This document shows positions 7,318 through 15,905 of a stretch of 46,395 bases of DNA, in pieces. The stretch lies in the NCBI GenBank assembly GCA_019750465.1, contig JAIEOP010000052.1, positions 1 to 46,395 on the forward strand, given 5' to 3'. The translations under genes and the position numbers were made by a program. Position 1 is the first letter of the stretch, and each line of letters opens with the position of its first letter. The notes beneath the pieces are model-generated. The model saw only the letters and a program-made list of their open reading frames with translations. It did no database searches and had not been told where the DNA came from. The DNA is from Acetobacteraceae bacterium (GTDB lineage: Bacteria > Pseudomonadota > Alphaproteobacteria > Acetobacterales > Acetobacteraceae).

Positions 7318-8679
7318 ATGCGCGAATTCCGGATGGTCTCCGTCGCCGGCATCCTCGGCTACGGCTACCCCGAAGCGTCGCTGGACGCCGCGCTGGAACG
7401 CGGCATCGACATGATCGGCTGCGATGGCGGATCCTCCGACCCCGGGCCGTACTATCTCGGTGCCGGCAAGCCCTTCGTCTCGCTGCGCGCGCTGAGGCGC
7501 GACCTGCGGCTGATGCTGCGGGCGGCGATCGCCGCGAAGGTGCCGATGGTGCTCGGCACCGCCGGCGGCGCGGGGGGTGAGCCGCACCTGCAGCTGGTGG
7601 CGGGGATGGTGCGCGACATTGCGCGGGAGGAGGGGCTGCACTTCACCATGGCCCTGATCCATTCCGAGCAGGACAAGGCCCTGATCGCCCGGCGCGTGCG
7701 CGAGGGACGCACCCGCCCGCTCGGCCGCGCGCCAGCGCTGGACGAGGCCACCGTCGATCGCGCCGAGCGCATCGTCGGCCTGTGCGGGCCGGAGCCCTAC
7801 ATGCGCGCGCTGGACGCCGGCGCGCAGATCGTGCTCGGCGGCCGCAGCAGCGACCCCGCGCCCTTCGCCGCCACCGTGATGCGCGCGCAGCTTCCCCCGG
7901 CGCAGGGCTGGTACGCCGGCAAGATGCTGGAATGCGGCGCCGCGCCGGCGGCGCCGAAGGGTCCGGACTGCCTGTATGTGACGGTGCGCGAGGATGGCGT
8001 GATCTGCGAGCCGATGGGCGACCGCGCCTGCACGCCGCTTTCGGTCGCCAACCACTCGCTGCACGAGAACAGCTCGCCGATCCGCCATGTCGAGCCGGGC
8101 GGCGTGCTGGACACCTCCGACTGCCGCTTCGAGCAGGTCTCGCCCAAGGCGACCCTGGTCACCGGCATGCGCTGGGAGCCGGCCGGGACCTACACGGTGA
8201 AGCTGGAGGCGGCCGAGCGGGTCGGCCACCGCGCGATCACCATCTGCGGCACGCGCGACCCGCTGCTGATCCGCCAGCTCGACGAGGTGCTGGGCATCGT
8301 GCGCGCGCTGGTGCGGAGCAAGGCGGCCGACCTCGGCATCGGCGCGGAGGAATACCGCCTGACCATCCACACCTATGGCCGCGACGGCGTGATGGGCGCA
8401 CGCGAGCCGGTGCAGGGCACCAACGGCGCGCACGAGCTGGGCTTCCTGGTGGACGTGGTGGCGAAGGACCCGGATACGGCGGCCGCGGTGATCGCGCTGG
8501 CGCGCACCTCCATGCTGCACGCCGACTTCCCGGGCCGGCTCTGCCGCGAGGGCAACATGGCCTTCCCCTTCTCGCCCTCCGACCTCACGGCGGGCGAGGT
8601 GTTCCGCTTCAGCATGAACCACGTGGTGGTGCCCGACGACCCCTACGACATGTTCCCCATCGAGTACGAGCGGGTCTGA
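7318..8679 (+). CDS. AtuA-like (DUF1446) acyclic terpene utilisation family protein
   Basis: 453-aa protein of the DUF1446/AtuA family, named after the Pseudomonas acyclic-terpene (citronellol/geraniol) utilisation operon, where its biochemical role remains unclear. The N-terminus shows the family pattern VSVAGILGYGYPEASLDAAL and DMIGCDGGSSDPGPYYLGAG. Glycine-rich GTAGGAGGEPH and VLGGRSSDPAPFAA follow, with a conserved late segment MNHVVVPDDPYDMFPIEYERV. ATG 7318 follows GGGAG by a few bases. It is 15 bp behind the monooxygenase and 4 bp ahead of the DUF4387 gene, so co-translation is likely. AtuA and DUF4387 are commonly neighbours and probably act together. The catalytic reaction cannot be assigned. 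Confidence 0.88.
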   Translation: MREFRMVSVAGILGYGYPEASLDAALERGIDMIGCDGGSSDPGPYYLGAGKPFVSLRALRRDLRLMLRAAIAAKVPMVLGTAGGAGGEPHLQLVAGMVRDIAREEGLHFTMALIHSEQDKALIARRVREGRTRPLGRAPALDEATVDRAERIVGLCGPEPYMRALDAGAQIVLGGRSSDPAPFAATVMRAQLPPAQGWYAGKMLECGAAPAAPKGPDCLYVTVREDGVICEPMGDRACTPLSVANHSLHENSSPIRHVEPGGVLDTSDCRFEQVSPKATLVTGMRWEPAGTYTVKLEAAERVGHRAITICGTRDPLLIRQLDEVLGIVRALVRSKAADLGIGAEEYRLTIHTYGRDGVMGAREPVQGTNGAHELGFLVDVVAKDPDTAAAVIALARTSMLHADFPGRLCREGNMAFPFSPSDLTAGEVFRFSMNHVVVPDDPYDMFPIEYERV

Positions 8680-8683
8680 CCCC

Positions 8684-8995
8684 GTGGCCAGGATCCGCGA
8701 CATCGCGAAGGTCTGCAAATCGAAGAATGCCGGGCCCTTCGATCTCACCATCGATGTCGTGTTCGAGGATGATGCGACCTTCGCCAGGGTGCAGGCCACG
8801 GGCGTGCTCTCGGCGGCGCTCTTCGCCCGACTGTATGGCGTGGAGGAGCAGGACGTGCTGTTCACGCCGTACCCGGCCGGCCGTGCCTTCAAGGCCACCC
8901 TGCCGCGGTTGATCCCCGCCGGCGACATCGGGGACACCGATGTCTATGGCGCGCAGCAGCATGCGCCGCTGTTGGAAGTGGACGTGCCGATCTGA
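8684..8995 (+). CDS. DUF4387 family protein, partner of the AtuA-like protein
   Basis: 103-aa protein with the DUF4387 signature LCKSKNAGPF-like (here VCKSKNAGPFDLTIDVVFED) near the N-terminus and a D-V-Y-GAQQHAPLL segment near the end. It begins with GTG at 8684, 4 bp after the AtuA-like stop. These two families occur together so regularly, sometimes fused, that a two-subunit enzyme is a reasonable inference. No catalytic motif of a known class is visible. A hairpin 8 bp after its stop (9003-9028) may attenuate transcription before the dehydrogenase gene. Confidence 0.85.
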   Translation: MARIRDIAKVCKSKNAGPFDLTIDVVFEDDATFARVQATGVLSAALFARLYGVEEQDVLFTPYPAGRAFKATLPRLIPAGDIGDTDVYGAQQHAPLLEVDVPI

Positions 8996-9002
8996 TCCAT
9001 TC

Positions 9003-9028
9003 CCCTCCCCCGCCAGCGGGGGAGGGGA
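9003..9028. repeat. GC-rich perfect 12-bp hairpin element in operon gap
   Basis: Arms 9003-9014 (CCCCTCCCCCGC) and 9017-9028 are perfectly complementary around a two-base CA spacer. The same core (CCCTCCCCCGC / GCGGGGGAGGG) recurs three times in the composite element at 43203-43304, so this is a member of a dispersed family rather than a simple terminator. No T-run follows. It may stabilise or attenuate mRNA within the operon. Confidence 0.75.
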
Positions 9029-9055
9029 TCCTGATGCCGCCCGAGGAGAGAACCC

Positions 9056-10108
9056 ATGCCCAAAATCCCCGCCGAACGCCTGCGCGAGATCGGCCGCGCG
9101 CTGCTGATGGCCAACACGGTGCCGGAGGACGAGGCCGCGACCGTCGCGCGCCACGTGGTCAACGCCAACCTCGCCGGCCATGACAGCCACGGCGTCATCA
9201 TGCTGCCGAACTACATCGAGCGCGTGCGCGTCGGCCACATCATGCCCGGCGCGCCCTTCACCATCGTGCAGGAGAGCCCCACCACCACCGTCGTCGACGG
9301 CAATTGGGGCTTCGGCTACGTGATCAACGAGCGCGCCATGCAGCTCACCATCGAGAAGGCGGAGCAGAACAACATCGCCGCCTGCACGGTGTTCCGCCAG
9401 GGCCATGTCGGCCGCCTGGCGAGCTACCCGCTGATGGCGGCGCGCGCCGGCATGATCGGCATGGCCTGGGCCGATTCCGGGCGCTCGCCCAAGGGCGTTG
9501 CCCCCTTCGGCGGGCGCCAGGCGCGGCTCGGCACGAACCCTTGGGCCATGGCCGTGCCCTCCGACCTCGATGGTCCCTTCTGCATGGACTTCGCCACCTC
9601 CGCCGTGGCCATGGGCAAGATCAAGCTGGCGGAAGCGCGCGGGCAGGAGGTGCCGCGGGGCTGGATCGTGGACAAGGACGGCGAGCTCTCGACCGACCCG
9701 AAGGCGATCGCCGGCGGCGCGCTGCTGCCGCTCGGCGGGCCGGGCGAGGGCTACAAGGGCACGGCGCTGGCGGCGATGGGCGAGGTGTTCTGCGGCATCC
9801 TCACCGGCCTCGGCTTCGGCGTGGAGCCGACGGGGCGGCACAATGACGGCTGCTTCCTCATCGCCATCAAGGTCGATGCCTTCCGCCCGCTGCTCACCTT
9901 CCGCAGGGATGTCGCGGAGTTCGCGCAATACCTGAAGGACACGCCGCCGGCCAAGGGCAGCAGCGGCGTGCTCTACCCGGGCGAGGTCGAGCACATCGCC
10001 GAGCGGAAGCGCGGCGCCGAGGGCGTGGAGATCGAGGACGCCACCTGGAAGAAGCTCGGCGCGCTGGCCGCGGAAGGCGGCATCGCGGAGCGGCTCGGCT
10101 TCGCGTAG
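9056..10108 (+). CDS. Ldh-family (malate/L-lactate dehydrogenase-type) NAD(P)-dependent oxidoreductase
   Basis: 350-aa cytosolic oxidoreductase of the MDH2/LDH2 family, which is not related to classical Rossmann malate dehydrogenases. It oxidises a 2-hydroxyacid or the equivalent ureido/sulfo compound with NAD(P). The N-terminal HVVNANLAGHDSHGV contains the catalytic-His region. WGFGYVINERAMQL, VFRQGHVGRLASYPL, GTNPWAMAVPSD and GPGEGYKGTALAAMGEVFCGILTG follow in the usual order. AGGAGAG lies 8 bp before ATG 9056. It is the last gene of the monooxygenase-AtuA-DUF4387 operon, separated by the hairpin element, and converges with lptD. The family is certain. The substrate is not, and ureidoglycolate-dehydrogenase-like members are also in this family. 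Confidence 0.92.
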   Translation: MPKIPAERLREIGRALLMANTVPEDEAATVARHVVNANLAGHDSHGVIMLPNYIERVRVGHIMPGAPFTIVQESPTTTVVDGNWGFGYVINERAMQLTIEKAEQNNIAACTVFRQGHVGRLASYPLMAARAGMIGMAWADSGRSPKGVAPFGGRQARLGTNPWAMAVPSDLDGPFCMDFATSAVAMGKIKLAEARGQEVPRGWIVDKDGELSTDPKAIAGGALLPLGGPGEGYKGTALAAMGEVFCGILTGLGFGVEPTGRHNDGCFLIAIKVDAFRPLLTFRRDVAEFAQYLKDTPPAKGSSGVLYPGEVEHIAERKRGAEGVEIEDATWKKLGALAAEGGIAERLGFA

Positions 10109-10149
10109 CGCGGACAAGCCAGCTTCGCCGGGCGGCCGAGCCCCACCCC

Positions 10150-10171
10150 GGTTGAACGTACACGTCCAACC
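10150..10171. terminator. Hairpin between convergent genes, possible bidirectional terminator
   Basis: Arms GGTTGAACGT (10150-10159) and ACGTCCAACC (10162-10171) pair at 9 of 10 positions around a tight loop. A second small hairpin (CCCGC-AG-GCGGG) and a TTTT run at 10193-10196 follow before the lptD stop. It sits in the 88-bp gap between the convergent dehydrogenase and lptD. The structure is visible; terminator function is inferred. Confidence 0.45.
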
Positions 10172-10196
10172 CCCGCAGGCGGGAGAGCGGGCGTTT

Positions 10197-12566
10197 TCAG
10201 ATCGCCCGGAAGTAGTACTCGCCCAGCGTCTTGAAGCCGATCCGCACCAGCAGGATGGTGCTGGAGGGATAGAGCGACCCGGTTGTCGGGTTGTCGGCGA
10301 AGCGCCGCATGAAGCGCCCGTCCAGGATGAAGCACTCATCCTCGTACACGGCGCTGGCCTGGAGCAGCACCGGGCGATCCAGCTTCAGGTCGTAGCGGCC
10401 GCTGACGCCGACCCGCCAGTGCTCGCCGATGCGGGCGCTGATGCCGCTGGAGACCTCCAGCCGCGACCGCTCCGGGGTCAGGTAGGGCACCGGCGGCGCC
10501 TGAAGGTAGCCCGCAGACAGCGTGATGCGCCCCAGCGAGACCGTGCTGATCACGTCCGTGAAGGTCACGTTGAACGGCTGGTCGCTGACCGTCCGCACCC
10601 GGCCCATGGTCTCGAACCAGTGCACCGGCGCCACGCGCAGCCGCGCCACGTTCTCGCTGGCGCGGTTCTGCAGGCCGGAGAGCGGATAGGGATTCCACCT
10701 CGGGTCGCTCAGCGCGTAGGACTTGCCGACCAGGCCCTCCACCTGGCCGCCATTGGGGAAGTACCAGGCGCCGCGCATCGCAACATCGACGCGCGATCCG
10801 CCTTCCTGCCGGTCGCGTCCGGTGAACCGGTTGAGCGAGAACAGGTTGGCGTCGGTGAACTCGAAGTCGATGGCGTCCTCGTTCGGCACCGTGGTCTGGC
10901 GGCCGGTGTTGGGGCCGGTGACGAACTGCACGCGCGGCTCGATCACCTGGCGGCCCCAATCGCCGGCGTCGCGCACCAGCGGCATCCGCCAGTCCAGGGC
11001 AGCACGCACGTTGCCGATCGCCTGGCTGCCGTTCGCGTCGGGCAGGTTGACCGGCTGCTCGCCCTGGCCGCGCGCGTAGTAGCCGTACAGGTCGGACTGC
11101 ATGCGCAGCGTCCAGACCGCGCCCAGCGGGTCGATCTCCGGGCGTTCCCAGCGCACGCGGGTGCCGATGCGGTTGGTCTGCGTCCCGACCTGGCGGTAGA
11201 TGCCGTAGAGGCCGGCATCGACGGTGAGGAAGCCGCCCAGGACCCGTTCGCGCGGCGCGTGCTCGTAGAAGATGCTCGGCAGCACGAAGGGGATCTGGCT
11301 GTTGTTGTCGGTCGAGCGCAGGCCCTGATAGACGCGGCTGTCGGCGCGGAAATAGCCCTCGGTGCCCCAGAATCCTTCCAGGAAGGCCTGGCTGGTCAGC
11401 ACGCGCCGGTATTCGTAGCGGTAGGTGCGCAGGTAGAGCTCGCTGGTGGCGCGGTTCAGGTCGAAGCCCGCGCGCCAGGTCTCGTCGATGCTGAAGCGGC
11501 CGCGCGCGAAGATGTGCCCGGCGAAGCCGGTGCCGCCGGTGCCGCCGGCATCGGTGTCGTTGAACCAGCCGAGCGAGCCGTTGGCGAGGATCTCGCCGAA
11601 GTTGAACAGCTTGCGGTATTCCAGGCCGAGATTGGGCGGCTGCTGGGTCGGGAAGATCGGCGTGATGGTCAGGTCCGAGGTCTGGTCGATCGCCCAGAAA
11701 TAGGGAATTTCGGCGAAGGCACCGAGGAAGCGCGTCACGCCGAGCGTCGGGAACAGGAAGCCCGAGGCGCGCGGCGCGGACGGATCGGGGTGCGAGAAAT
11801 ACGGCGTGTAGAACACCGGCAGGCCGAACATCCGCACCTGCGCATCGCGATAGGTGATGCGCTGCGCCCCGGTGTCCTGGATGGCGCGGCGCGCCTGGAT
11901 CTGCCACAGCGGCGGCGCGGTCGGGTCCTGCGGGCAGAGGTCGCAGGAGGAATAGACCACGCGGGCCAGCTCGTTCACCGTGCCGCCGGTGCGGCGCGCG
12001 CCGGTGGCCGCCATGCGCGCATTGCCGGCGAGCAGCGCGCGCACGCCCTCCAGCACGCCATCGCGCATGCGGTCACGCAGTTCGGCCTCGTCGGCGAACA
12101 GCACCTGGCCCTGCTCGTCCAGCAGCTGGACATTGCCGCGCACGCGCACCACGCCGGTGTTGCGGTCGTAGCTGAACTCGTCGGCGCGCAGGAAGCGCTC
12201 ACCCTGCCATGCCTCGACTTTGCCGCGGGCGGTGACCACGCCGGTCTCGCGGTTGTACTCGACCTCGTCGGCGGTGAAGGTCACCGGGGCGTTGCTGTCG
12301 GTGCCGGCGCCGGCACGCGGCGCCGGGGCGGCGGGCGCGGCAGGACCGGCTGGCGCGGCGGGCCCGGCCGTGCCGCTGCGCTCATCCAGCAGCCCGACCC
12401 CGGTCCCGGGCCGCGTGAACATCGGCGCGCTGTCGCGCGGCGTGACAGTCGGCTGTTCGATCTGTGCCGAGGCCACGCCTCCGAAGCATATCAGGGCCGC
12501 AAGCAGCACGGTGCCCGGCCGCACGGCGTGTCGGCGTCCTGCTGTCCCGGGATGGCGCCGGCTCAT
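10197..12566 (-). CDS. lptD: LPS-assembly outer-membrane protein LptD
   Basis: 789-aa outer-membrane translocon that inserts lipopolysaccharide into the outer leaflet together with LptE. A signal peptide (LLAALICFGGVASAQ) leads to a Pro/Ala-rich linker. An OstA/LptA-like beta-jellyroll follows at about residues 85-190 (TFTADEVEYNRETGVVTARGKVE, then QGERFLRADEFSYDRNTGVVRVRGNVQLLDEQG). The long C-terminal beta-barrel has alternating aromatic strands (LGLEYRKLFNFGEILANGSL and similar). The Cys pair near CDLCPQD (about residue 209) is typical of the LptD disulfide region. ATG 12566 overlaps the lptG stop by 4 bp, so translation is coupled. In many alphaproteobacteria surA, pdxA and rsmA follow; here the operon ends after lptD. 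Confidence 0.95.
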   Translation of the reverse strand: MSRRHPGTAGRRHAVRPGTVLLAALICFGGVASAQIEQPTVTPRDSAPMFTRPGTGVGLLDERSGTAGPAAPAGPAAPAAPAPRAGAGTDSNAPVTFTADEVEYNRETGVVTARGKVEAWQGERFLRADEFSYDRNTGVVRVRGNVQLLDEQGQVLFADEAELRDRMRDGVLEGVRALLAGNARMAATGARRTGGTVNELARVVYSSCDLCPQDPTAPPLWQIQARRAIQDTGAQRITYRDAQVRMFGLPVFYTPYFSHPDPSAPRASGFLFPTLGVTRFLGAFAEIPYFWAIDQTSDLTITPIFPTQQPPNLGLEYRKLFNFGEILANGSLGWFNDTDAGGTGGTGFAGHIFARGRFSIDETWRAGFDLNRATSELYLRTYRYEYRRVLTSQAFLEGFWGTEGYFRADSRVYQGLRSTDNNSQIPFVLPSIFYEHAPRERVLGGFLTVDAGLYGIYRQVGTQTNRIGTRVRWERPEIDPLGAVWTLRMQSDLYGYYARGQGEQPVNLPDANGSQAIGNVRAALDWRMPLVRDAGDWGRQVIEPRVQFVTGPNTGRQTTVPNEDAIDFEFTDANLFSLNRFTGRDRQEGGSRVDVAMRGAWYFPNGGQVEGLVGKSYALSDPRWNPYPLSGLQNRASENVARLRVAPVHWFETMGRVRTVSDQPFNVTFTDVISTVSLGRITLSAGYLQAPPVPYLTPERSRLEVSSGISARIGEHWRVGVSGRYDLKLDRPVLLQASAVYEDECFILDGRFMRRFADNPTTGSLYPSSTILLVRIGFKTLGEYYFRAI

Positions 12567-13690
12567 CCGTCCTCCATGTGCAGCAGCAGGGACAGCGCCA
12601 GCAGCAGCCCGGCGACCGTCGGGGCCCAGGCGGCCAGCATGACGGGCAGCGTGCCGGCCTCGCCGAACTCCCCGGTGATCTTGTCCAGCACGAAGAGCGC
12701 GAAGCCCGCGGCGACGCCGGCGCCGACCATGCGCGCCACGCCGCCGCGGCGCGAGGAACGCATGGAGAAGCCGGCCGCCAGCAGCGCCATGGCGGCGGCC
12801 AGCACCGGCAACGCGAGCAGGGTCTGGAAGTGCAGCCGGTGGCGCACGGCGGAGAATCCGGCCTCCTCCAGCACCTCGATGAAGCCGGGCAGGGCCCAGA
12901 GGCTCAGCGTGTCGGGCGAGGCGAAGCTGGTCTCGATTCGGCCCGGGGTGAGCTCGGTGGGCAGGGTGATGCTTCGCGGTGGCGTCGCTTCACCCCGGTC
13001 GGCGGCGAAGGAGACGGCATCCTCAAGCACCCAGCGGCCGGGCAGAAGGCGCGCGCGCGGCGCCTCGATGCGCGCCAGTGGCCGGTCATCGGCCGAAAGC
13101 CGCCAGACGCTGACATCGCCGAGCGTGAAGCCCGCCGGGGCGGCGTTGCGCTCCGGCACGACCGGGCGGCCGGAGAGGATCGCAACGCCCATCGGTTCCA
13201 GGTCGCGGTCCGCCTGGCGCAGCCAGAGCCGCCCGCCGGCCAGCGCGGTCAGGCCCGCCGTGGCGCGCAGATAGGCGTAGTCCAGCCGCTCGGCCTTGGC
13301 GAGCATCGCCGAGGAGAGCGGCGAGATGGCAAGGATGCCGACGCCGCCCGCCATCAGCGCCACCAGCACCGGGGCCGACAGGAAGCCCCAGGCCGAGACG
13401 CCGGCGGCGCGCGCGACCACGAGCTCCGACGATCGTGTCAGCCGCCAGAAGGCAAGGATGCCGCCGAGCAGGATGGCGAAGGGCAGGATCTGCAGCATGA
13501 CGAAGGGGATGCGCAGGCCGGCGATCTGCGCGACCAGGGCGAATCCGGCATCCTGGCGGGTGGCGGCGCGGCGCAGCAGCTCGATGAAGTCGAACAGCGA
13601 GACCAGCAGCGTCAGGCTCGCCAGCATTGCCACCACCGCACCGGCGAAGCGGCGGGCGACGTAGCGCGAGAGCGTCGCGGCCAGCGTCAT
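12563..13690 (-). CDS. lptG: LPS export ABC transporter permease LptG
   Basis: 375-aa inner-membrane permease of the LptB2FG exporter, which extracts LPS from the inner membrane and feeds the LptA bridge. The N-terminus (TLSRYVARRFAGAVVAMLASL) is the family start. About three N-terminal and three C-terminal membrane helices flank a large periplasmic beta-jellyroll (roughly residues 130-270), with the motif WGFLSAPVLVALMAGG and the C-terminal FSMRSSRRGGVARMVG...FVLDKITGEFGEAG. It overlaps lptF and lptD by 4 bp each. The ATPase LptB is encoded elsewhere. Confidence 0.93.
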   Translation of the reverse strand: MTLAATLSRYVARRFAGAVVAMLASLTLLVSLFDFIELLRRAATRQDAGFALVAQIAGLRIPFVMLQILPFAILLGGILAFWRLTRSSELVVARAAGVSAWGFLSAPVLVALMAGGVGILAISPLSSAMLAKAERLDYAYLRATAGLTALAGGRLWLRQADRDLEPMGVAILSGRPVVPERNAAPAGFTLGDVSVWRLSADDRPLARIEAPRARLLPGRWVLEDAVSFAADRGEATPPRSITLPTELTPGRIETSFASPDTLSLWALPGFIEVLEEAGFSAVRHRLHFQTLLALPVLAAAMALLAAGFSMRSSRRGGVARMVGAGVAAGFALFVLDKITGEFGEAGTLPVMLAAWAPTVAGLLLALSLLLHMEDG

Positions 13691-14859
13691 GCCCGGCTCC
13701 CGGCCGGCATGACGGGGCGCCGCCGCGGCACGCCGGCCATCCCGGACAGCACCCAGGCCCCGACCACCAGCGGCGCGAGGGCATTCAGCCAGATCAGCGG
13801 GATCATGGCATTCTGCCGCGCCGCGAGGTTGTTGGTCATCAAGCCGACCGCCAGCAGCCCGACGACGACGCCGATGCCGATGAAGAGGCGCAGGCCGCCC
13901 CCATGGCGGCGGAACTCCCCTGTCAGCGCGGTGGCCAGCGCGATGATCCCGAAGCCGAGCGCGTTCAGCGGGCCGGCCAGGCGCTGGTGCGCCTCGGCGC
14001 GGAAGCGGCGCAGGTCGCGGTCCGGGATGCGGTCGGCAGGATCGGGGTTCAGCAGCTCGTCGAGCGTGCGTTCCTGGGCGTTGCGGTAGCGGCTCTCGTC
14101 GCCGCTGCCGCCGCGGCCGGTGCGCGCGAGCTCCACGCTGTTCTCGCTGAAGCTGAGCACGGAAAGGCGCGTGGTGGGCGGCGTGCCCGGCGGCGCGCTG
14201 GCCGGCGGCGGCACGCGTTCCACCTGCTGGCGCACGCCATTCTCCAGCGTGACGCGCGGGCCGGTCGGCGTCGGCGTGATGCGCCCGGCCTCGGCGAGGA
14301 TGGTCACCGGCGCGCCCCTCTCGCGCGCATCATGCACGAGGATGCCGCGCAGCGTGCCGTCGCGGTCGCGGTAGCGGGCATAGACCGTCAGGTCGTCGCC
14401 GACCGAGCTGAACACGCCTTCCTGCAGCAGGATCGCCGCGAGCTGGTTCCGGATCTCGAACTGCCAGGCACGGAAGGCGGCCTGCGAGGCGGGCACCAGG
14501 GCAAGGTTCAGCCAGTAGCAGAGGCCGACGACTATCAGGCCCAGCCCCAGCGCCGGGCGCGCGAGCTGCCAGTTGGACAGGCCAGCGGTGCGCATCACCA
14601 CCAGCTCGCGGTCGGTCGCCAGGCGGACATAGGTGAAGAGCGTCACGACGAAGGTGGTGATCGGCAGGATGACAGCAAAGAAGCTCGGCAGCAGCAGGCC
14701 GGTGAGCTCCAGGAAAACCGCGAAGGACAGGCCCCGGTCGAGCACCAGCTCGATGAAGCGCAACGACTGAGTCAGCCAGACGAGCGCGGCCAGCCCCACC
14801 GAAACGGCAAGCAGGGCGATCGCAAGCTGGCGAAACACGTAACGATCGAGGCGGGTCAT
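13687..14859 (-). CDS. lptF: LPS export ABC transporter permease LptF
   Basis: 390-aa partner permease of LptG. It begins TRLDRYVFRQLAIALLAVSVG, typical of LptF, and has VVTLFTYVRLATDRELVVMRTAGLSNWQLARPAL with the coupling-helix region for LptB. A periplasmic jellyroll spans about residues 120-275 and ends in FRAEAHQRLAGPLNALGFGIIALA. It is the first gene of the minus-strand lptF-lptG-lptD operon. A Gly/Pro-rich insertion near residues 215-225 lies in the periplasmic domain. The promoter must lie in the 245-bp divergent gap upstream (14860-15104). Confidence 0.93.
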   Translation of the reverse strand: MTRLDRYVFRQLAIALLAVSVGLAALVWLTQSLRFIELVLDRGLSFAVFLELTGLLLPSFFAVILPITTFVVTLFTYVRLATDRELVVMRTAGLSNWQLARPALGLGLIVVGLCYWLNLALVPASQAAFRAWQFEIRNQLAAILLQEGVFSSVGDDLTVYARYRDRDGTLRGILVHDARERGAPVTILAEAGRITPTPTGPRVTLENGVRQQVERVPPPASAPPGTPPTTRLSVLSFSENSVELARTGRGGSGDESRYRNAQERTLDELLNPDPADRIPDRDLRRFRAEAHQRLAGPLNALGFGIIALATALTGEFRRHGGGLRLFIGIGVVVGLLAVGLMTNNLAARQNAMIPLIWLNALAPLVVGAWVLSGMAGVPRRRPVMPAGSRA

Positions 14860-15104
14860 CAGGTCCCCGGCTGAGTGCCCCGCACCCTATCGAACGAGGG
14901 GGCCTCGGGAAAGCTCGGGTGGGTCGGGACGCATGGTTGTTGCCCTACGGCCACGCGTGATGCGCCAAAACGTCGCGGCGAAGCCGAGCGCAACGACGCG
15001 GAACGGGCGGCGCCCGGCGCGTTTGTCTCGGCAGCACGAGCCAAGGCGGCGTGCCGGATCTCCGGCAGACCATCGCTACGCCGCACCCACGAAAGGAGCG
15101 CCGG
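14860..15104. promoter_or_regulatory. Divergent intergenic region, lptF versus envelope-stress operon
   Basis: 245 bp with no convincing gene on either strand. It must hold the promoter for lptFGD (minus) and for the three-gene operon starting at 15105 (plus). I see no clear -35/-10 pair; the only confident element is the ribosome site AAAGGAG before 15105. Confidence 0.5.
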
Positions 15105-15893
15105 ATGAGCGACGCCACACGATCCGGTATGCAGGCCCAGGGGCTTCGAGCACCAGGCGGGCCGTCTGAAGGTACCGCCGGCAGGGTCGGTGCCGGTGAC
15201 CAGGCGCGCGAGGCGGTCGGCCATGTCGCGCAGCAGGCCAAGGATAAGGCCAGCGTCGCGACAGCCCGGATGGGTGACGAGGCATCGGGCGCTCTCGAAG
15301 ATTTGCGGGCTGAGGGGGAAGGCGTTGCCGCTGCGGCGCAGGAACGCGCGCTGGGTCTGGCCGAGGAGGGAAAGCGCGCCGGCGCCACGCAGGCCGAGGG
15401 CTTCGCGCGCGCGCTGCACCGCGCTGCCGAGTCGCTGGAACGCGACACGCCGCAGCTGGCGCATTTCGTCCATGACGCCGCGGGGTCGGTGGACGTCTTG
15501 GCGCGCAGCCTGCGCGACCGCAGCCCTGGCGAGCTGATGGGCCGGGTGCAGGACATGGCGCGGCGCCAGCCCGTGGCCTTCTTCGGCGCCGCGGTGCTGG
15601 CGGGCTTCGCCCTCGCCCGCTTTGCGCGCAGCTCCGCCGCGGACCATGCTGCAGCAGGCCACGTACGGGACGAGGGGCCGCGCGCGGCAAGCGGCGCCGG
15701 CATCGCCACGCCGCCGCCGGCCAGCCTCGGGGCGCCGGGCTGGGTTCCCTCCGACGATGGCGCCGCCGGCGCATCGGCGCGGCCGGCGACCATGGCCGGC
15801 GCCACCCTCGGCGGTGCGGCAGCACGCCCCGCGGGCGCGGACACTGCTGCGCCGATCCCGATGCCGGGGCCGACCGGCTCCGACCGCGTGTAG
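15105..15893 (+). CDS. Amphipathic helical protein with one C-terminal membrane segment, unknown function
   Basis: 262-aa protein of no family I can name with confidence. It resembles 'nutrient deprivation-induced' proteins found ahead of holin-like/DUF3618 genes. Residues about 25-150 are Ala/Glu/Arg-rich amphipathic helix (QAREAVGHVAQQAKDKASV, AAAAQERALGLAEEGKRAG). There is a single hydrophobic stretch near 165-180 (PVAFFGAAVLAGFALARFA), then a low-complexity Ala/Gly/Pro tail. ATG 15105 follows AAAGGAG by 6-7 bp; a longer ORF upstream has no ribosome site. It leads a three-gene operon (12-bp gap, then a 4-bp overlap). Confidence 0.75.
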   Translation: MSDATRSGMQAQGLRAPGGPSEGTAGRVGAGDQAREAVGHVAQQAKDKASVATARMGDEASGALEDLRAEGEGVAAAAQERALGLAEEGKRAGATQAEGFARALHRAAESLERDTPQLAHFVHDAAGSVDVLARSLRDRSPGELMGRVQDMARRQPVAFFGAAVLAGFALARFARSSAADHAAAGHVRDEGPRAASGAGIATPPPASLGAPGWVPSDDGAAGASARPATMAGATLGGAAARPAGADTAAPIPMPGPTGSDRV

Positions 15894-15905
15894 GAGTTGC
15901 CGGGC

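Noticed and set aside
10152-13274. A 1040-codon plus-strand open frame opposite lptD and lptG
   Set aside because: It is antisense to two well-recognised LPS-transport genes, and its composition is unnatural.
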